Source: Capsaspora owczarzaki ATCC 30864 (lineage: Eukaryota > Opisthokonta > Filasterea). From it: DNA of 64,000 nt. Positions 43,704 to 54,923 of the stretch are shown here, one piece after another. Position numbers and translations under genes: made by a program. The notes below the pieces were generated by a model. The model was not told the DNA's origin and searched no databases. It was given only the letters and a program-made list of their open reading frames with translations. The stretch covers positions 726,808-790,807 of the forward strand of contig NW_011887305.1 in the NCBI RefSeq assembly GCF_000151315.2. The letters are read 5' to 3'. Positions within the stretch are counted from its first letter, which is position 1. Each line of letters begins with the position of its first letter.

Positions 43704-46700
43704 TCACAACTCAAATTTCAGTAAAAAGGCCGAGCGCAACCCAACGTCCCAGGTCACGTCATCAGCGTCCCGTGCGACGATATCGATCGACACATGTCGC
43801 GTGCATTGTGCGCCTGCTGAGGTGGACAGGCGTGCAAGCTGCGTGTACCGAACTGGAATTGTAACGGCAAAGTAGCCATCCTGCGTCGATGGAGTGGCCT
43901 CGTAAGCAGTTCGCAACACAGAGGTGCGAGCACTGAGAAGGGCAATTGGATTGTCAAACGAGGTGTTGGAGATCTGTTGTCCGACAAAAACAACAAAAGC
44001 AAAGTTTTGTCAAAACAACTGCTGTTGCATCTTCACAAACAGGAAGCGCAAATTGCTCGACTTACCAGAGGATCTTGAGCATTTCGCAGTGTCGTAACGA
44101 GCTCGTCTGCCGCGCGGAATGGGAGTAGAGGCATGGCAGCCTCGCCGTCGCCTTCGATCGAAGTACACGTGAATGTCACGACCAAGTGTCTTATCTGGTG
44201 CGGCGCAGATACTGTGCAAGAGAATATGGGAAGCAAAAGCAACGACCAGAGCAATGTCAAGGCAGAAAAAGTAAGACTACGTGGTGATTTGGCGAGGAAA
44301 AAAAAAAAACAGAACGAGACGACGGGCGCGCTCACCGTGCTGTTGAACTACTCCTTCGACTCGCAATAACAGGTCGGATTGTTTGGTCGTAACGGTGGAT
44401 TCGGTGGGTGATGGTGACGGCGACACGGTCATCTACGAGCAATCATGCGAATCAGTCAGCCACGGCTCTGGCTCCTGCAGGATTGGGAAGGAGCTCAGCC
44501 GAGGGGACACGTACCTCGATGCGGGTGAGCTTTTGGCTTGCAAAAAAGACTGGGAGAATTGGAACTCGAGCTCCCAGTGCGTAACGTCGAAAGATTTCTG
44601 TGACTGCTTCGAGACGCTGATACCAAACATTCCTCCCAACCACTGAGTGTCGCAAACCTAAACCTCAATCCATCCCAATCATGTGGACTTTGTACCTCGC
44701 CCAATGAGTCCGTAGCAGCAGGAAGTTGTGCGACAGCAGAGTCGACAATCGAATAGACTTCCGTCGAATCTCGCGACGGCGGCTGGTTGGTCTCCATGTC
44801 TGTTTCGCAGCCACCGCTGTGTTGGAGTCAAACAATGAAGGAGAGGCAAAAGTCAGCATTGGTGCCGACGCGTCAAAGTTAGACTTCAAAAAATCCGTAC
44901 CTCGCTTGAAGCGATCCGAGTGCTTGCCGAAGAATGGCACACAACGCGGTCTGTGTCGAAATTATGCTCAACGACTGTGCATCCATATCAATCGCCGTGC
45001 GGCAGAGCCGCTCGTAGGCATTCTCAAGGTTGACGAGTGCAGTCTGAGTCGCGACAACAGAGTGGGCGACCGAGGCCGAGAGCTTCTCGGCTTCAACGCA
45101 CAGCTGCGTGCGTCGTAATAGCGAGGCAATGCTGGAGAAAATTTCGACATGGGTGATGCGCAATTGCAAGAGTTGTAGTTGGAGCGACCATGAGAACTTT
45201 GGAGATGAAGCAGCCTGTCCAAGACCGTCGTGAAACGCACGACGGCAACCAAAAACAACAAGTCAGTGACAAAATAGCATCAGCAGCCCCCAGCACACGG
45301 ACGGAAGGAACTAAACGAACGCACCGTGAATTTGGCAGCCGCTTGTCGCAAACTCGCGAGTGCCTGCGATAGTTGCTGTGTCTGCGAACTGCCCGTATCG
45401 GGCAACGAGCTGGCGTTGGCAATCAAACTCTCACTCGCCGAAAGTTCGAGCAAACCTGAAATCCACAATGCAGTATGTTCCGAAGCGGTCTGGCAGGAGA
45501 GTCGAGAACACACAAAAAGATCAGGCTCACGTCTTTTCGAAGACAAACGAACACAATAACAACTGGCACTTACGCGTTCTAAAAGTCGAGGCAGAAGCGC
45601 GCTGCTGAGCTCAAAGTGGCCATTTTGGAGAGCGGCTTTCGCAAGAACGTAGAATGGCCACATGTTTGCGCTAGAGTCTTCGGGAAGATGTTGCAGGATG
45701 GTGGCAGTAATATCTGAGCGCACTTCCGAGGACGTGTCAAACTGCCAAGCAGAGGAAGAAATCAACAAGAGCCGCGCCAGACCATAAAAGTGCGCAGCAG
45801 CGCTGCCATTGGCGAGTGCGTCGCGAAGGAAGGCGTGCATTTGAGCAGTCGTGGCGCGCGCGTGCCGAACTTTCAGCGTGGCAGTGCATGCCTGGAGCAG
45901 CAAGCTGAGATTGGCAGGCGAGGCGTGAGGCGCGAGGAAGAGCGCAAGCTGCAGAGACGTCGAAACAAGCTGGAGCGGATAGGTGGTGCACAAATCGACA
46001 CTGCACTTCAGTAATCGCTTCAATCGGGACGCTTGAGCGGGCTGTGACACTCGGGCGGCCACGTGGAGAAAGAGCGCTCGCAGAGTTGCTTGCGGCCACG
46101 TTTGCTCGTGCGAATGGCCCGACACGCCGGGAAGCACAGAGACGAGAATGTTGGTCAGCAGCTCAATCACCACGACAATCAATTCAAACGGAGGGTGGGG
46201 AGCCAGCGGGGATTGCTCTGGGCTGGCGGGAGCGACGATGCGAAACAGGAGCGCAACCAGAGCAGCCAGCTTTGAGTCATCGGAGCCGTCCGGGCTGGTG
46301 CTCACGACAGCACGTGCGCTCGCGCTGTCCGTGTCCATTTGCATGGCCGCCGCTTCTGTTTGCTTTGATGGATTGCTCGATGCCAACAAGGCGTGGAAAG
46401 CGGCGCAGAGCGGCCATCGAGGTCGAGCAAGCGCGCGCAGCACAACGACGGCACGCACCGCCACTGACGGGGAGGCGTCGCTGACCAGCTCAGTCAGCGC
46501 ATCGAGACACCCTTCTGATGCCCACATGGCCTCATCATACGGAATTTGCTGCGCAAGCAGGGCGAGGCCGTCCAACGCGGCACATCGAACCGCATCGCGT
46601 GGATCAATCTGAACAAACTGGATGAGCAGGCCAACCTGCTCACTTAAGCCGTCCTGAGAGGCGAGGACTAGCCTGGTCAGCGTGGAGAGGATGGCGGCTG

Positions 46701-47755
46701 TAAAAGGTCGAGTTGGCGCAACGACCAACAATTCTACCAGCGTCTCTCGCGCTTCCTTGCAAAGCTGTGCGCTGTGATGCATCAGGGCCAAAAGTTGCAG
46801 CAGACGCAACTTTACAAGCGGAGGGGTGTCGTGTCCACGGCACATTGGCCCAATCCGCGTGCACAGCGCAGACGCAAACTCGCTCGAAACGCTGCAGAAA
46901 CGAGCAGCCGCCCCGATCGCCGCATCCACCTCAATCTCGTCCGTTGCAGACAGGGCGTTGAGAACTGCGTTGTGCACTGTCTTTTTGTCCTTTGCAATGA
47001 GTGCAAGCGCACCCAGTGCGGTCAGTGCGAGCGAACGTGCGACCGAGTCGTTGCTGTGCGACACGATAAAGATGCGCATGACGAGTTCGTCCACATTGAT
47101 GACGCGATTGAGCTGCGCAGAGCATTGCGACAGCACTCCGGCAACATGTCCTCGAATCAGGTTGTTTCTGAGCAATGAAGGTATGGTTGATAGAAGTAAC
47201 GTTAGGATGTTTGAGGTCTTTTGCTGTAATAAAACCAAAGCGTCCTCCACCTGTCCCCCCAAACCCCCAAACCCCAATATCTCTATCGATCTGCAATGCG
47301 CGTGAGTTGCCTCCTTACTTTGATCGAAACTCGTCGGCAAGCTTGAGCAACGCGCTGTTCACAATGACTGGCAGCGGATACTTTTCCAGCACGCGCGCAA
47401 CGCCGACGATCGCTTCGCACTGCTCGCCGAGATCGGTCGCGCGGAGGCCTGAATTGTGTGTTCACAAAAGGTTTTCAAGTTGGCAAACAAAGGCCGAAAC
47501 GCGTCGCAAGTGAGTGCAGTGAGAGTGAGTGGAGTTGCATTGGGATCATTCGCTTTGTAGGCAGCCGTCCGCGTTCGAGGGAAGGGGGGGGGGGTTGAGA
47601 CTGAGGCCGACAGCAGAGCGAGTCCAAGCAACGTGGATCTGCAACGTGGATCTGCAACTGGGCGTGAGGGTTGAGGCGAATGGAGGGGGCTGACCTTTGT
47701 CGAGCTCGAGCAGCTGTCGGTTGGCTTCGTCGACGTCGACCGAGCGACCACTCAT
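43704..47755 (-). CDS. INTS7: Integrator complex subunit 7
   Basis: A multi-exon minus-strand gene. Exon 1 gives MSGRSVDVDEANRQLLELDK; exon 2 joins as LRATDLGEQCEAIVGVARVL, EKYPLPVIVNSALLKLADEF. A long exon (about 47167–45600) follows, with VINVDELVMRIFIVSHSNDS, VARSLALTALGALALIAKD, EIEVDAAIGAAARFCSVSSE and LLIQFVQIDPRDAVRCAALD. These match the HEAT-like N-terminal half of INTS7. The last exon encodes ISNTSFDNPIALLSARTSVL through HVSIDIVARDADDVTW, like the beta-rich end of the animal protein. INTS7 is part of the Integrator, which cleaves snRNA and promoter-proximal RNAs bound to polymerase II in the nucleus. The middle and C-terminal splice sites (43980–45600) are less certain because conservation is low. 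Confidence 0.87.
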
Positions 47756-48044
47756 GGTGAACAATGAGGAAAGGTCGAAAGGAACAACAGCAAAATGATG
47801 AATGATTAAATGTATCGTGTAGGACGGGAATACGATGAAACGAAACAACATTGCGAATTGATTTCGGATGGAATAGTGGATTTAGAACTACTTGTGCACC
47901 ACGAGCGCAGACAAGCCCCAGCAGCGACAAATGGAAGCAAGAACGACAAGACGTCAAGTGGGGAACCGACAATCCAGGTGGTCAAGCGGGTAAATGAAAC
48001 GACGAGGAAGGACAGACAGCTGGGGAAAAAAAAAGTTCAAAAAA
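47756..48044. other. Short intergenic region upstream of INTS7
   Basis: 289 bp between the INTS7 start and the MTHFR stop. No feature was recognised. Confidence 0.4.
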
Positions 48045-50658
48045 TCAAGCGGTCGCATACACTTGCGTTGGTACTGCCGCGGCGTCTTCAAGCTCAAAGA
48101 GCATGTCGAAAACGTCGTAAATGTTGCCGGCAACAAAGTCATTGTCCACCAAATTGACAAGATAGAACGTGTCGTGCACTTCGCTCAGGAACTTGCGCGA
48201 TGGCGATTCTGGCGGGTACAGCGAGCCCCATTGTGTCTTCCACAGCGCGAAGGCCTCATCCTGCAAAAAAGCACGTCACCAGCAGCGTCGAGTGAGATCC
48301 ATGGTCAAAGGCAAGACATGGCCAAACCAAAAACACAAAAGAAAATCACGAAACAAAGTCAACCTCGTACCTTCCAGACGCCAAAGCTGATCGGGTCAAC
48401 CACGGTCGGTTGAACAATCTCTTTGCCAGGGAACACGCCCCAGGTGACGGCAGTGGGGGTTTCGTTTTCAAGGTTTCGCAGATCCTCCGTGCCCTGAAAT
48501 GGATTACAACGATGAATCAGTACGGAACAGATCAAGCAAGCAGAAAAGCAACATGTAAATAAGCTCGGTACTCACGCTGTAGTTGACGGCGTGATATTGG
48601 ACAGATGGGAAGGCGTCAATAGCACGAAGCAGGTTGGGAAGTCGATCGCTTGCAATGAAAAACTCGAGGTAGGCCTGCCACAACATCACCCTTCAAATGA
48701 GCGCCAAGAGCCAACGATCGCAGAGCCAAACTGCTGCTACTACAAGAACAACAGCAGCAATAGCTCAAAACAAACACCCAAAACCAAAGGAAAACTCACC
48801 TTTTGATAGACATAACCGCGAGGACCGCCCCAACCGTGAGTGGGATCGTCAGAGCGCAAGCCGTTGACGCGAGGCTGTGAGTTGATGGTGAGGACGCCGC
48901 GCTCGTTCAAGCGGATGAGGGGACCGAGAACTGTGCGGGTTTCTGGGGCGATGGGCTCTTCGTTCCACGGCAAGCGCTGGACGTTGCCTTTGCCGCTCAG
49001 GTAGTTTGTAAACACGGTGATAATGTCGGCAATGGACTCGCAAGACCGGCCCCACATTTCTTTGCGGGCAGTGTCGTCAGTGTCTTGGAGGTGGAAGAGG
49101 TAGTAGTCGGTGAGCTCGCCGAATGCGGGCGACGACGAATCACCCCAGCGACCGTTGGGGAAATCGTCCCACTCTTGAGTGCGCAGCAGGTAGCTCTTTG
49201 GGCGGCAAGACCAGAAGATGGGTCGCACGTCCTCGCTCGAGCGGCGCTCGTTTGCGGAGGTCTTCCAGGGCAGGCTTCGAGGGCCCTCCGACCACAGACC
49301 GAGCTGGAGCAGAATTTCGCGGACGGCAACCTCGCGGTTGAGCGTGTAAAAGTGCACGCCCTGGATCATGCGGTTGCCAAACTCGTCGACGCGGTCGAGG
49401 AGCTCGCGGCACATGTTGGTGGCAAGGTGCACGCCATACCGGCGGATGGCCTCGTCGTCGTCCTTGATGGGCTCGATCGTGTCGAGGATGTACTGCGGCG
49501 GCTGCAGGTTGCTCAACTTGACGAGATTGCGGAGCGACGAGTAGCCCTGGATCGGGAGCACGCCTGGAATGATGGGGACTTTGATGCCGATCGCGCGGCA
49601 CTTTCTTACAAACTCAAAGAAGGTCTCCACGTCAAAGAAGAGCTGAGTGATGATGAATTCAGCGCCTGCGTCGACCTTTTCCTTCAAGTGTTGCAGATCG
49701 CTCTCGAGAGACTTTGCTTCCGGGTGGCCATTTGGATAGCCTGTTGAAGATTCAAAAAAAAAAAAACAAGCACAAAGGCGGAACATTCGATGTGTGAGTG
49801 TGATGAGTCCGACAAATGACAGCGATGCGACCTTCGAGTGTAAGATGATCATGAACGAAGGACAGAAAACCAATAAAACAAACGCTTCCACCAAAGCGGC
49901 AAAAAACCGTGACATCCCCAAAACAATCGAACGTGCAATGAATGACCAGCAATGATATCATCATGCACTGGAGCATGCATGTTGCGTTTTTTGCACGATG
50001 CATTGTAGACGTGCGTTGTGGCTTCAACATCAACATTTGTGATTTTGGGAGCACTTGGATGTCAAAGTAGGCACCTCACACGTGCATGTAGACGTATCTG
50101 ATACACTGATAAAGGATGAGAGATTCATTCAGTGCAAAAAAATCATTGCTTACCGGCGACGCAGATGCCAAAGTAGTCGCCAAAGGTGTCTCTGACGTGC
50201 TTGACGAGGTCTGTGGCATAGCCAAAGCCGTTCTCGATGGTCTTCCAGCCTTCGCCTGGGGCGGGGTCGCCGCGGAGGGTGAGAATGTTGCGAATGCCGT
50301 TATTCTTTGCGCGCTGGAGCGTCTCTGTGAGCTGCGCCTTGGTCTGGTTGGCGCACGTCATGTGCAGCATCGTCTCGAGTCCGCACAGGTTGAGCGCGGT
50401 GGACGCGACCGTCATGGAGCTCGTCGGGAGCTCGATGGCGGTAGGGTCGCCACCACCCGCGCCCCACGTCACGTCAATGAACAGCGGGTTGCCCTGCGAC
50501 AGCCGGTCAAACCGCGACANNNNNNNNNNNNNNNNNNNNNNNNNNNNNNNNNNNNNNNNNNNNNNNNNNNNNNNNNNNNNNNNNNNNNNNNNNNNNNNNN
50601 NNNNNNNNNNNNNNNNNNNTCCGCTCATCAGCCGCGTGGACGTCTTGCTCTTGGTCAT
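48045..50658 (-). CDS. MTHFR: Methylenetetrahydrofolate reductase
   Basis: Minus-strand exons encode a full two-domain eukaryotic MTHFR. The catalytic TIM barrel shows [85 protein letters not shown] and [20 protein letters not shown]. The regulatory, SAM-sensing domain follows after [83 protein letters not shown] and [11 protein letters not shown]. It reduces 5,10-methylene-THF to 5-methyl-THF for methionine synthesis. A 100-N gap (50520–50619) removes about 33 residues near the N-terminus, where the Phe-Phe-Pro-Pro substrate motif would lie. The start ([13 protein letters not shown], 50658) is therefore provisional. Confidence 0.96.
50520..50619. other. Assembly gap (100 N)
   Basis: Exactly 100 N inside the first MTHFR exon. 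The round number suggests a placeholder, so its true length is unknown and reading frame across it cannot be trusted. Confidence 0.99.
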
Positions 50659-51196
50659 GCGAAAAACGGGTGAAAGGGGGAGTTAGGGTTAGGGGGGATT
50701 ATGGGGAAGAAGAGGGTTGGTGATTAATGAAAAAAACAAGGGGTTAGGGGGGGGCGCTGTTGGGTGGAGAGGGGCAGTGGGATGGAAAAGGAGGAGTGAA
50801 ACAAAATGAACAAAGTTAGTGAGCAGAGAGTAAGGGTAAAGTGCGGATTTAGAATGGAATGGGATACGAAGAGTGAACTAAACGGGTGCTGAAGGGGTAT
50901 GGTTTTGTTGGGATGTGCAAAATTTCCCACCTCCGTTTCCCAAAAAAAAAAAAAAAAAAAAAAAAAAAGTGGGATGATAACACACGATGCAACACGACGA
51001 GTGATTGACGAGACGATGATGATGATGATGAAGGTGAACTCTGAGTGAGTGGAGTGAGTGGGATGGAGGAGCGAGTGAGTGGAGTGAGGGAGATGAAGGG
51101 AGATGGGAAACGAAGGGAAAAAGAGCGGCACTGAAGCGTTGGCAGTGACGTGGCGAGTGAGAAAACAGAGAAAGAGCGAGCAAACCTCAGAAAAGC

Positions 51197-51228
<32 letters not shown>

Positions 51229-52167
51229 CTATGATGATGATGATGACTATGATGATGATGATGATGATGGATGGAGTTCTGTGGTGTGAAATGGCGAGAC
51301 GACGATCAGAAGTGGAAAAAAGAGAGAGTGGAAAAATGTTGGGGGATGCGAATCTTCCACGTGCGAAGGGGGGCAGTTGTTCCAGACGAGAAGACGAGAA
51401 GACGAGAAGACGAGAGACGAGAAGACGAGAGATGAGAGATGAAGAGGGATAGAATGAGATAAAGTGTTTGGAAACAAAAAAAAAACGGACTTGGACGCGA
51501 AAAACGGAGCACGAAATGGAAAGAATAAGCGGAAAAGGCGAAGAGAGAAAGAAGAAGGAAGAAAAAACAAAAAAACAAAAAAAAACAATGGCGTGACGCG
51601 ACTTTTTTGCTTTTTTGTTGATTCTATTTTGTTGGAAGCAGTAAAGTCACAATAACGAACAAGAACAAAAGGCAACAAAAGAAGGAAGAGATTGAAAGAA
51701 GACAAGCAGGATAAGATTGAAAGAAAACAAGAACAAAGACAGAGAAAGGCGGGTGATGAAGGGCGTATTCGGTGAACGGATACTGTACGATGGAATAGCA
51801 ATAAATATGATATTAGAAGGTTAATAAGATACAGCACGGTTAAGAACACAAGAAGAGAAAACAGACCCGTCGTCAGAGGGGAGGGGAGGGGGCGAGCGGA
51901 CAGGGCAGACAAAAACTACGTTGAACGAAACGAGTCAACGATTCGCCACAGACAGAGCAACAAGGACAGAGCACACACAAGCTGATGCCAAGTTCCACTG
52001 AACAACTTTCTGACGACCACGAGTGGACAAGGTAGGCAAGAAATTCCGTTGTTGAACTTTTGGCTCGCACAAAGCCTTGACCCAACGCTGTTCGCCGCTC
52101 ATCCACGGCCTTTTCCCCTCCCCGCCTCCGAAAAAGCAGGCTCTTGAAGATACCCTACTAGCCATGG
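50659..52167. other. Purine-rich intergenic region with ATG/GAT microsatellites
   Basis: No gene is supported in 1.5 kb. The plus strand is purine-rich throughout, hence pyrimidine-rich on the MTHFR sense strand. Notable pieces are two TTAGGG units near 50681–50695, an A tract at 50941–50967, (ATG/GAT)n near 51200–51270, a GAGAC/GAAGAC repeat near 51385–51440 and further A-rich DNA to 51800. Short low-complexity frames are not genes. Confidence 0.55.
51200..51270. repeat. (ATG)n microsatellite
   Basis: Runs of ATG triplets broken by two ACT triplets. Non-coding, in the MTHFR upstream region. Confidence 0.85.
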
Positions 52168-52890
52168 CTATAGAATCGCACCAGAACGTCGCTGCTGCAG
52201 ATATTCACTCACGCGAGCATCGTGCTCGTCCTGCAAGGTTGGCAGCTTGGCCATGCCAGCCTGCAGCCGGACTTGATCGATGCGGTCCTTGAGCGGCGTG
52301 TAGATGTGTGTCTGAAGACGGTTGATCTCTGCGCGCAGCTGGTCGCGCTCGTCCACGAGCTGCTGCAATCCAGCGTTGATTGCTTCATAGTCCTCGGTGA
52401 TCTCGGCAACGTCTCGCAGCCGCGACGCCCGTTCTTCAAGCAACGCATCGCGCTCTGTCACGTATTCCCGCAGCAGGATGGACTCGTTCGCCACAAGTCC
52501 CGCCGTGTTTGTCACAGACGCAGCGAGTCGCTCTGCATGCGCCAGCAGCGCGCGCAAGTCCTTGAACTCGGGCGACACGTCCGCCGCGCTGCCACTTCCA
52601 GTCGCTTCAGCGGTCGTTGCCGCAGCTGCCGCGCGTGATCGCACGGCCGAGATCGACGCTGCTCTGGCTGGACCAGGCTCAGCAGAAGGAGCGGCAGATC
52701 CGTCCACGCCAGTCCCACCGCGTCGCTTCTTTGGCGGCCGGCCTCGCTTACGTGCAGGGGCTGATGCAGCAGCAGCAGCAGGTTGCATGTCTTCGTCGTC
52801 TGCTTGGTGCGCTGCGGCGTCGTCCGGCGCGGGATCCTCGTGTGACCTGGCGTCCGCTTGATCGTCGGTCTGAGTCTCTTGTTGTTCCAT
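52168..52890 (-). CDS. ZC4H2-like coiled-coil protein with AT-hook, no zinc finger
   Basis: One frame of 240 residues from the ATG at 52890 (MEQQETQTDDQADARS). The N-terminus is acidic and disordered, then KRGRPPKKRRGG is a clear AT-hook/nuclear localisation segment. The C-terminal half is a continuous coiled coil: ILLREYVTERDALLEERASR, LRDVAEITEDYEAINAGLQQ, LVDERDQLRAEINRLQ, then IYTPLKDRIDQVRLQAGMAK, LPTLQDEHDARVSEYLQQR. The last two segments resemble the helical part of animal ZC4H2 (YKPLKEHVDALR..LGLQRLP). The C4H2 zinc finger that should follow is absent; the frame stops six residues later. It may be a divergent ZC4H2 relative or only a shared helical module. A downstream exon with the finger was looked for to 51870 and not seen. 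Function is unknown; nuclear, DNA-contacting role is inferred. Confidence 0.6.
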   Translation of the reverse strand: MEQQETQTDDQADARSHEDPAPDDAAAHQADDEDMQPAAAAASAPARKRGRPPKKRRGGTGVDGSAAPSAEPGPARAASISAVRSRAAAAATTAEATGSGSAADVSPEFKDLRALLAHAERLAASVTNTAGLVANESILLREYVTERDALLEERASRLRDVAEITEDYEAINAGLQQLVDERDQLRAEINRLQTHIYTPLKDRIDQVRLQAGMAKLPTLQDEHDARVSEYLQQRRSGAIL

Positions 52891-53237
52891 TCGGGACGAG
52901 CAAATGGAGTGGCTGGTTTTAGAAAATAAGAAGAAAAAAAGTCTGAGAAACAAACAGGGGGTGAGATTCTGAGAACAGGATGAAAGTTGTTTTGAAGTGC
53001 ATTTTCAAGAGGGAACTTTTGAGCATTTCGAACAATCAACAACAACAACAACAACACCAACGACAACAACAACGAGAGTAACTTCTGCACAGCAGGCAAG
53101 CTTGCATTGCAGAAGGATGCAGGAGGGGTGGGGGGATATTCAACAGAAATGGCGAGATAGAAAACAGAAGAAGGGAACGTAGCATCGACTCGACCAAAAT
53201 TATCAACAAGAACGACATGCGCGAGATGAAGGACAGC
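52891..53237. other. Short intergenic region
   Basis: Contains a CAACAA repeat near 53036–53075. No gene or RNA was seen. Confidence 0.5.
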
Positions 53238-54923
53238 TCACATCACAGAAGAAGCCTCCATGCTGCCGCCATACCCGCTGTCACGCAAAGGAGAAGGAGC
53301 AACGCTGGAAAACAGGCGCTTTTGGGCGGGGCTGAACGAGAAGGCGTTCTCAGCGCCAGCCTTGACACCTGTGAAGAGCTGTGACTGACGCTTGGACGGG
53401 GGTGTCCGCATGTGTTTGGTGTTGACCACGGCGCCGAAAAGGCCACCAGCGGTCTGATTCTGCGTGGCAAGTCCTAGCGGCTGGCGAGCAGCGCTGTTCG
53501 CTTGCCATTGCGGGCCGGCAGATGCGCGCTTACGAGCAGGCGAGAGCTGAGGTGTGCTAAAGCGAGTCGGCGCGCGAGCCTGCATGACAGACATGTCGGC
53601 GAGCATGGGGAGCGCAAGGGCAGACTTGCGCTTGTTGGGCTTTTCCGTCAGCGTCAAGTCGACAGACACGGGGCGCGACAGCTCTTGCTTTTTCATTGCG
53701 CTCACCGCAGCGTCCAGCTCGGCGTGAATGTCAAAGGCGTCCAGAGAGCTCTTGCGCTTGCTTGGCTTGGAAATGGGAGAAGGCATGTTGTCGTCGTCCT
53801 GCTCCTCCTCGTCACCACTCAGGTCATCGACGGTGGTGGCCAAGTCCATGCCTGTGGTTGTGTCCATGGGTGTTGAGAAAGCCCCGCTGATCTGCCGCGA
53901 AGGCGAGCTGGCGTCGACCATGACGAGCATGCTTTCATTGAGCGAGTTGCCAAGCTCGGTCGCAGGGGTTTCGACCGCCTCTGAAGCGGGAACATCCTGC
54001 CACTCGGCGTCGGAATCCTCCTGTGCAGTGTCTTCCGAAAGAACGACAGAGACGGGAGTCACGCGGCGCTGTGCCTGACGAACGAGCATTTGCTTGCGCA
54101 AAATGGGGGTGTTGAACCCAGGCAGCGAGTTCATGCGCATCGGAGACGGAAAGGGATTGCGGCTGGAATTGCGCTCGCTTGGCATCAGCAAGCGGCGATG
54201 GGCGCCCGACGCGTACTTGATCGAGGTTTGCGAAGTGAACGCGCCGTGGAAGGCCTTGTTCGAGTCGTCAGATGCAACCTCTTGGGCGGGTGTAGCGTTT
54301 TCGTCTTCTTCACTCTCCTCGACATCCTCCCAGGGCTCGTCTTGCGCAGGGGCGGCGAACGACGAGTCCAACGGCTCTTCGAGAACCAAGATTTGCTGCG
54401 GCACCATTGCCGCGGTCTGCATCATTGCAGAGTAGTGCTTCTGTTGCTGCTGATGAGCGAGAGGGGTGCGAGCCACCATGCGAGGTGACCTCGGATCGAA
54501 TGTTGGAGCGGCAGTTGAGCGAAGCGGAGTCCGGCTGATGCGGCTCGGCGATCGCGGGTCGAACGCAATCTCTGTCTCTGGAACTCCCGAAGTCCTGGCC
54601 TTCTTGTGAGCCGCCTGGTATGGTGCGTGACCCGACAGCTCGCTGACACGCGGATGGCGCTTGGGCATGCGGATGGAAGGGGAAGCGTTGTGAGTGCGTT
54701 CCATGAAGACTTTGCCCGCCAGCGGAGTCCGCGGCGCCATTGCGCCATGGTCGATCCTGTTTTGCGGGGAGCGCGGGTCCAGATACGCCGGCAGAGCGTT
54801 GCGGACGGGCGTCAGATGCAAGTCGTGGACGCGAGCCGTTTGAATTGGTTTCGAGCCGTTTGCCCGAGTTTGGGAAGAATCGCCTTCTGCTTCTTCAAAG
54901 GACTTGCTTGCCTGTGCACCCAT
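53238..54923 (-). CDS. CDCA3/Tome-1-like DPRSP-motif protein, N-myristoylation signal
   Basis: 561 residues from the ATG at 54923, almost wholly disordered. It begins MGAQASKSFEEAEG, a good N-myristoylation signal, which decides the start over upstream codons. Three motifs of the form DPRSP are present, the second and third followed by RTPL: LDPRSPQNRIDHG, FDPRSPSRISRTPL and FDPRSPRMVARTPL. Animal CDCA3 (trigger of mitotic entry) likewise starts with MG and has DPRSP–RTP repeats. The rest has many SP/TP sites (SPMRMNSLPGFNTPIL, STPQLSPARKRAS, FSPAQKRLFSSVAPSP), typical of a CDK substrate, plus acidic patches. No KEN box was seen. CDCA3 acts with SCF in degrading Wee1 in vertebrates; transferring this role here is inference. 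An alternative is an unrelated phosphoprotein with convergent motifs. Confidence 0.65.
   Translation of the reverse strand: MGAQASKSFEEAEGDSSQTRANGSKPIQTARVHDLHLTPVRNALPAYLDPRSPQNRIDHGAMAPRTPLAGKVFMERTHNASPSIRMPKRHPRVSELSGHAPYQAAHKKARTSGVPETEIAFDPRSPSRISRTPLRSTAAPTFDPRSPRMVARTPLAHQQQQKHYSAMMQTAAMVPQQILVLEEPLDSSFAAPAQDEPWEDVEESEEDENATPAQEVASDDSNKAFHGAFTSQTSIKYASGAHRRLLMPSERNSSRNPFPSPMRMNSLPGFNTPILRKQMLVRQAQRRVTPVSVVLSEDTAQEDSDAEWQDVPASEAVETPATELGNSLNESMLVMVDASSPSRQISGAFSTPMDTTTGMDLATTVDDLSGDEEEQDDDNMPSPISKPSKRKSSLDAFDIHAELDAAVSAMKKQELSRPVSVDLTLTEKPNKRKSALALPMLADMSVMQARAPTRFSTPQLSPARKRASAGPQWQANSAARQPLGLATQNQTAGGLFGAVVNTKHMRTPPSKRQSQLFTGVKAGAENAFSFSPAQKRLFSSVAPSPLRDSGYGGSMEASSVM

Noticed and set aside
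50681-50699. TTAGGG-like pair suggesting a telomere or subtelomere
   Set aside because: Only two units, inside a purine-rich gene upstream region with normal genes on both sides.
51247-51912. 221-codon minus-strand Phe/Ser/Leu-rich frame looking like membrane protein
   Set aside because: It is the pyrimidine-rich strand of the MTHFR upstream region; no helical periodicity or family match.
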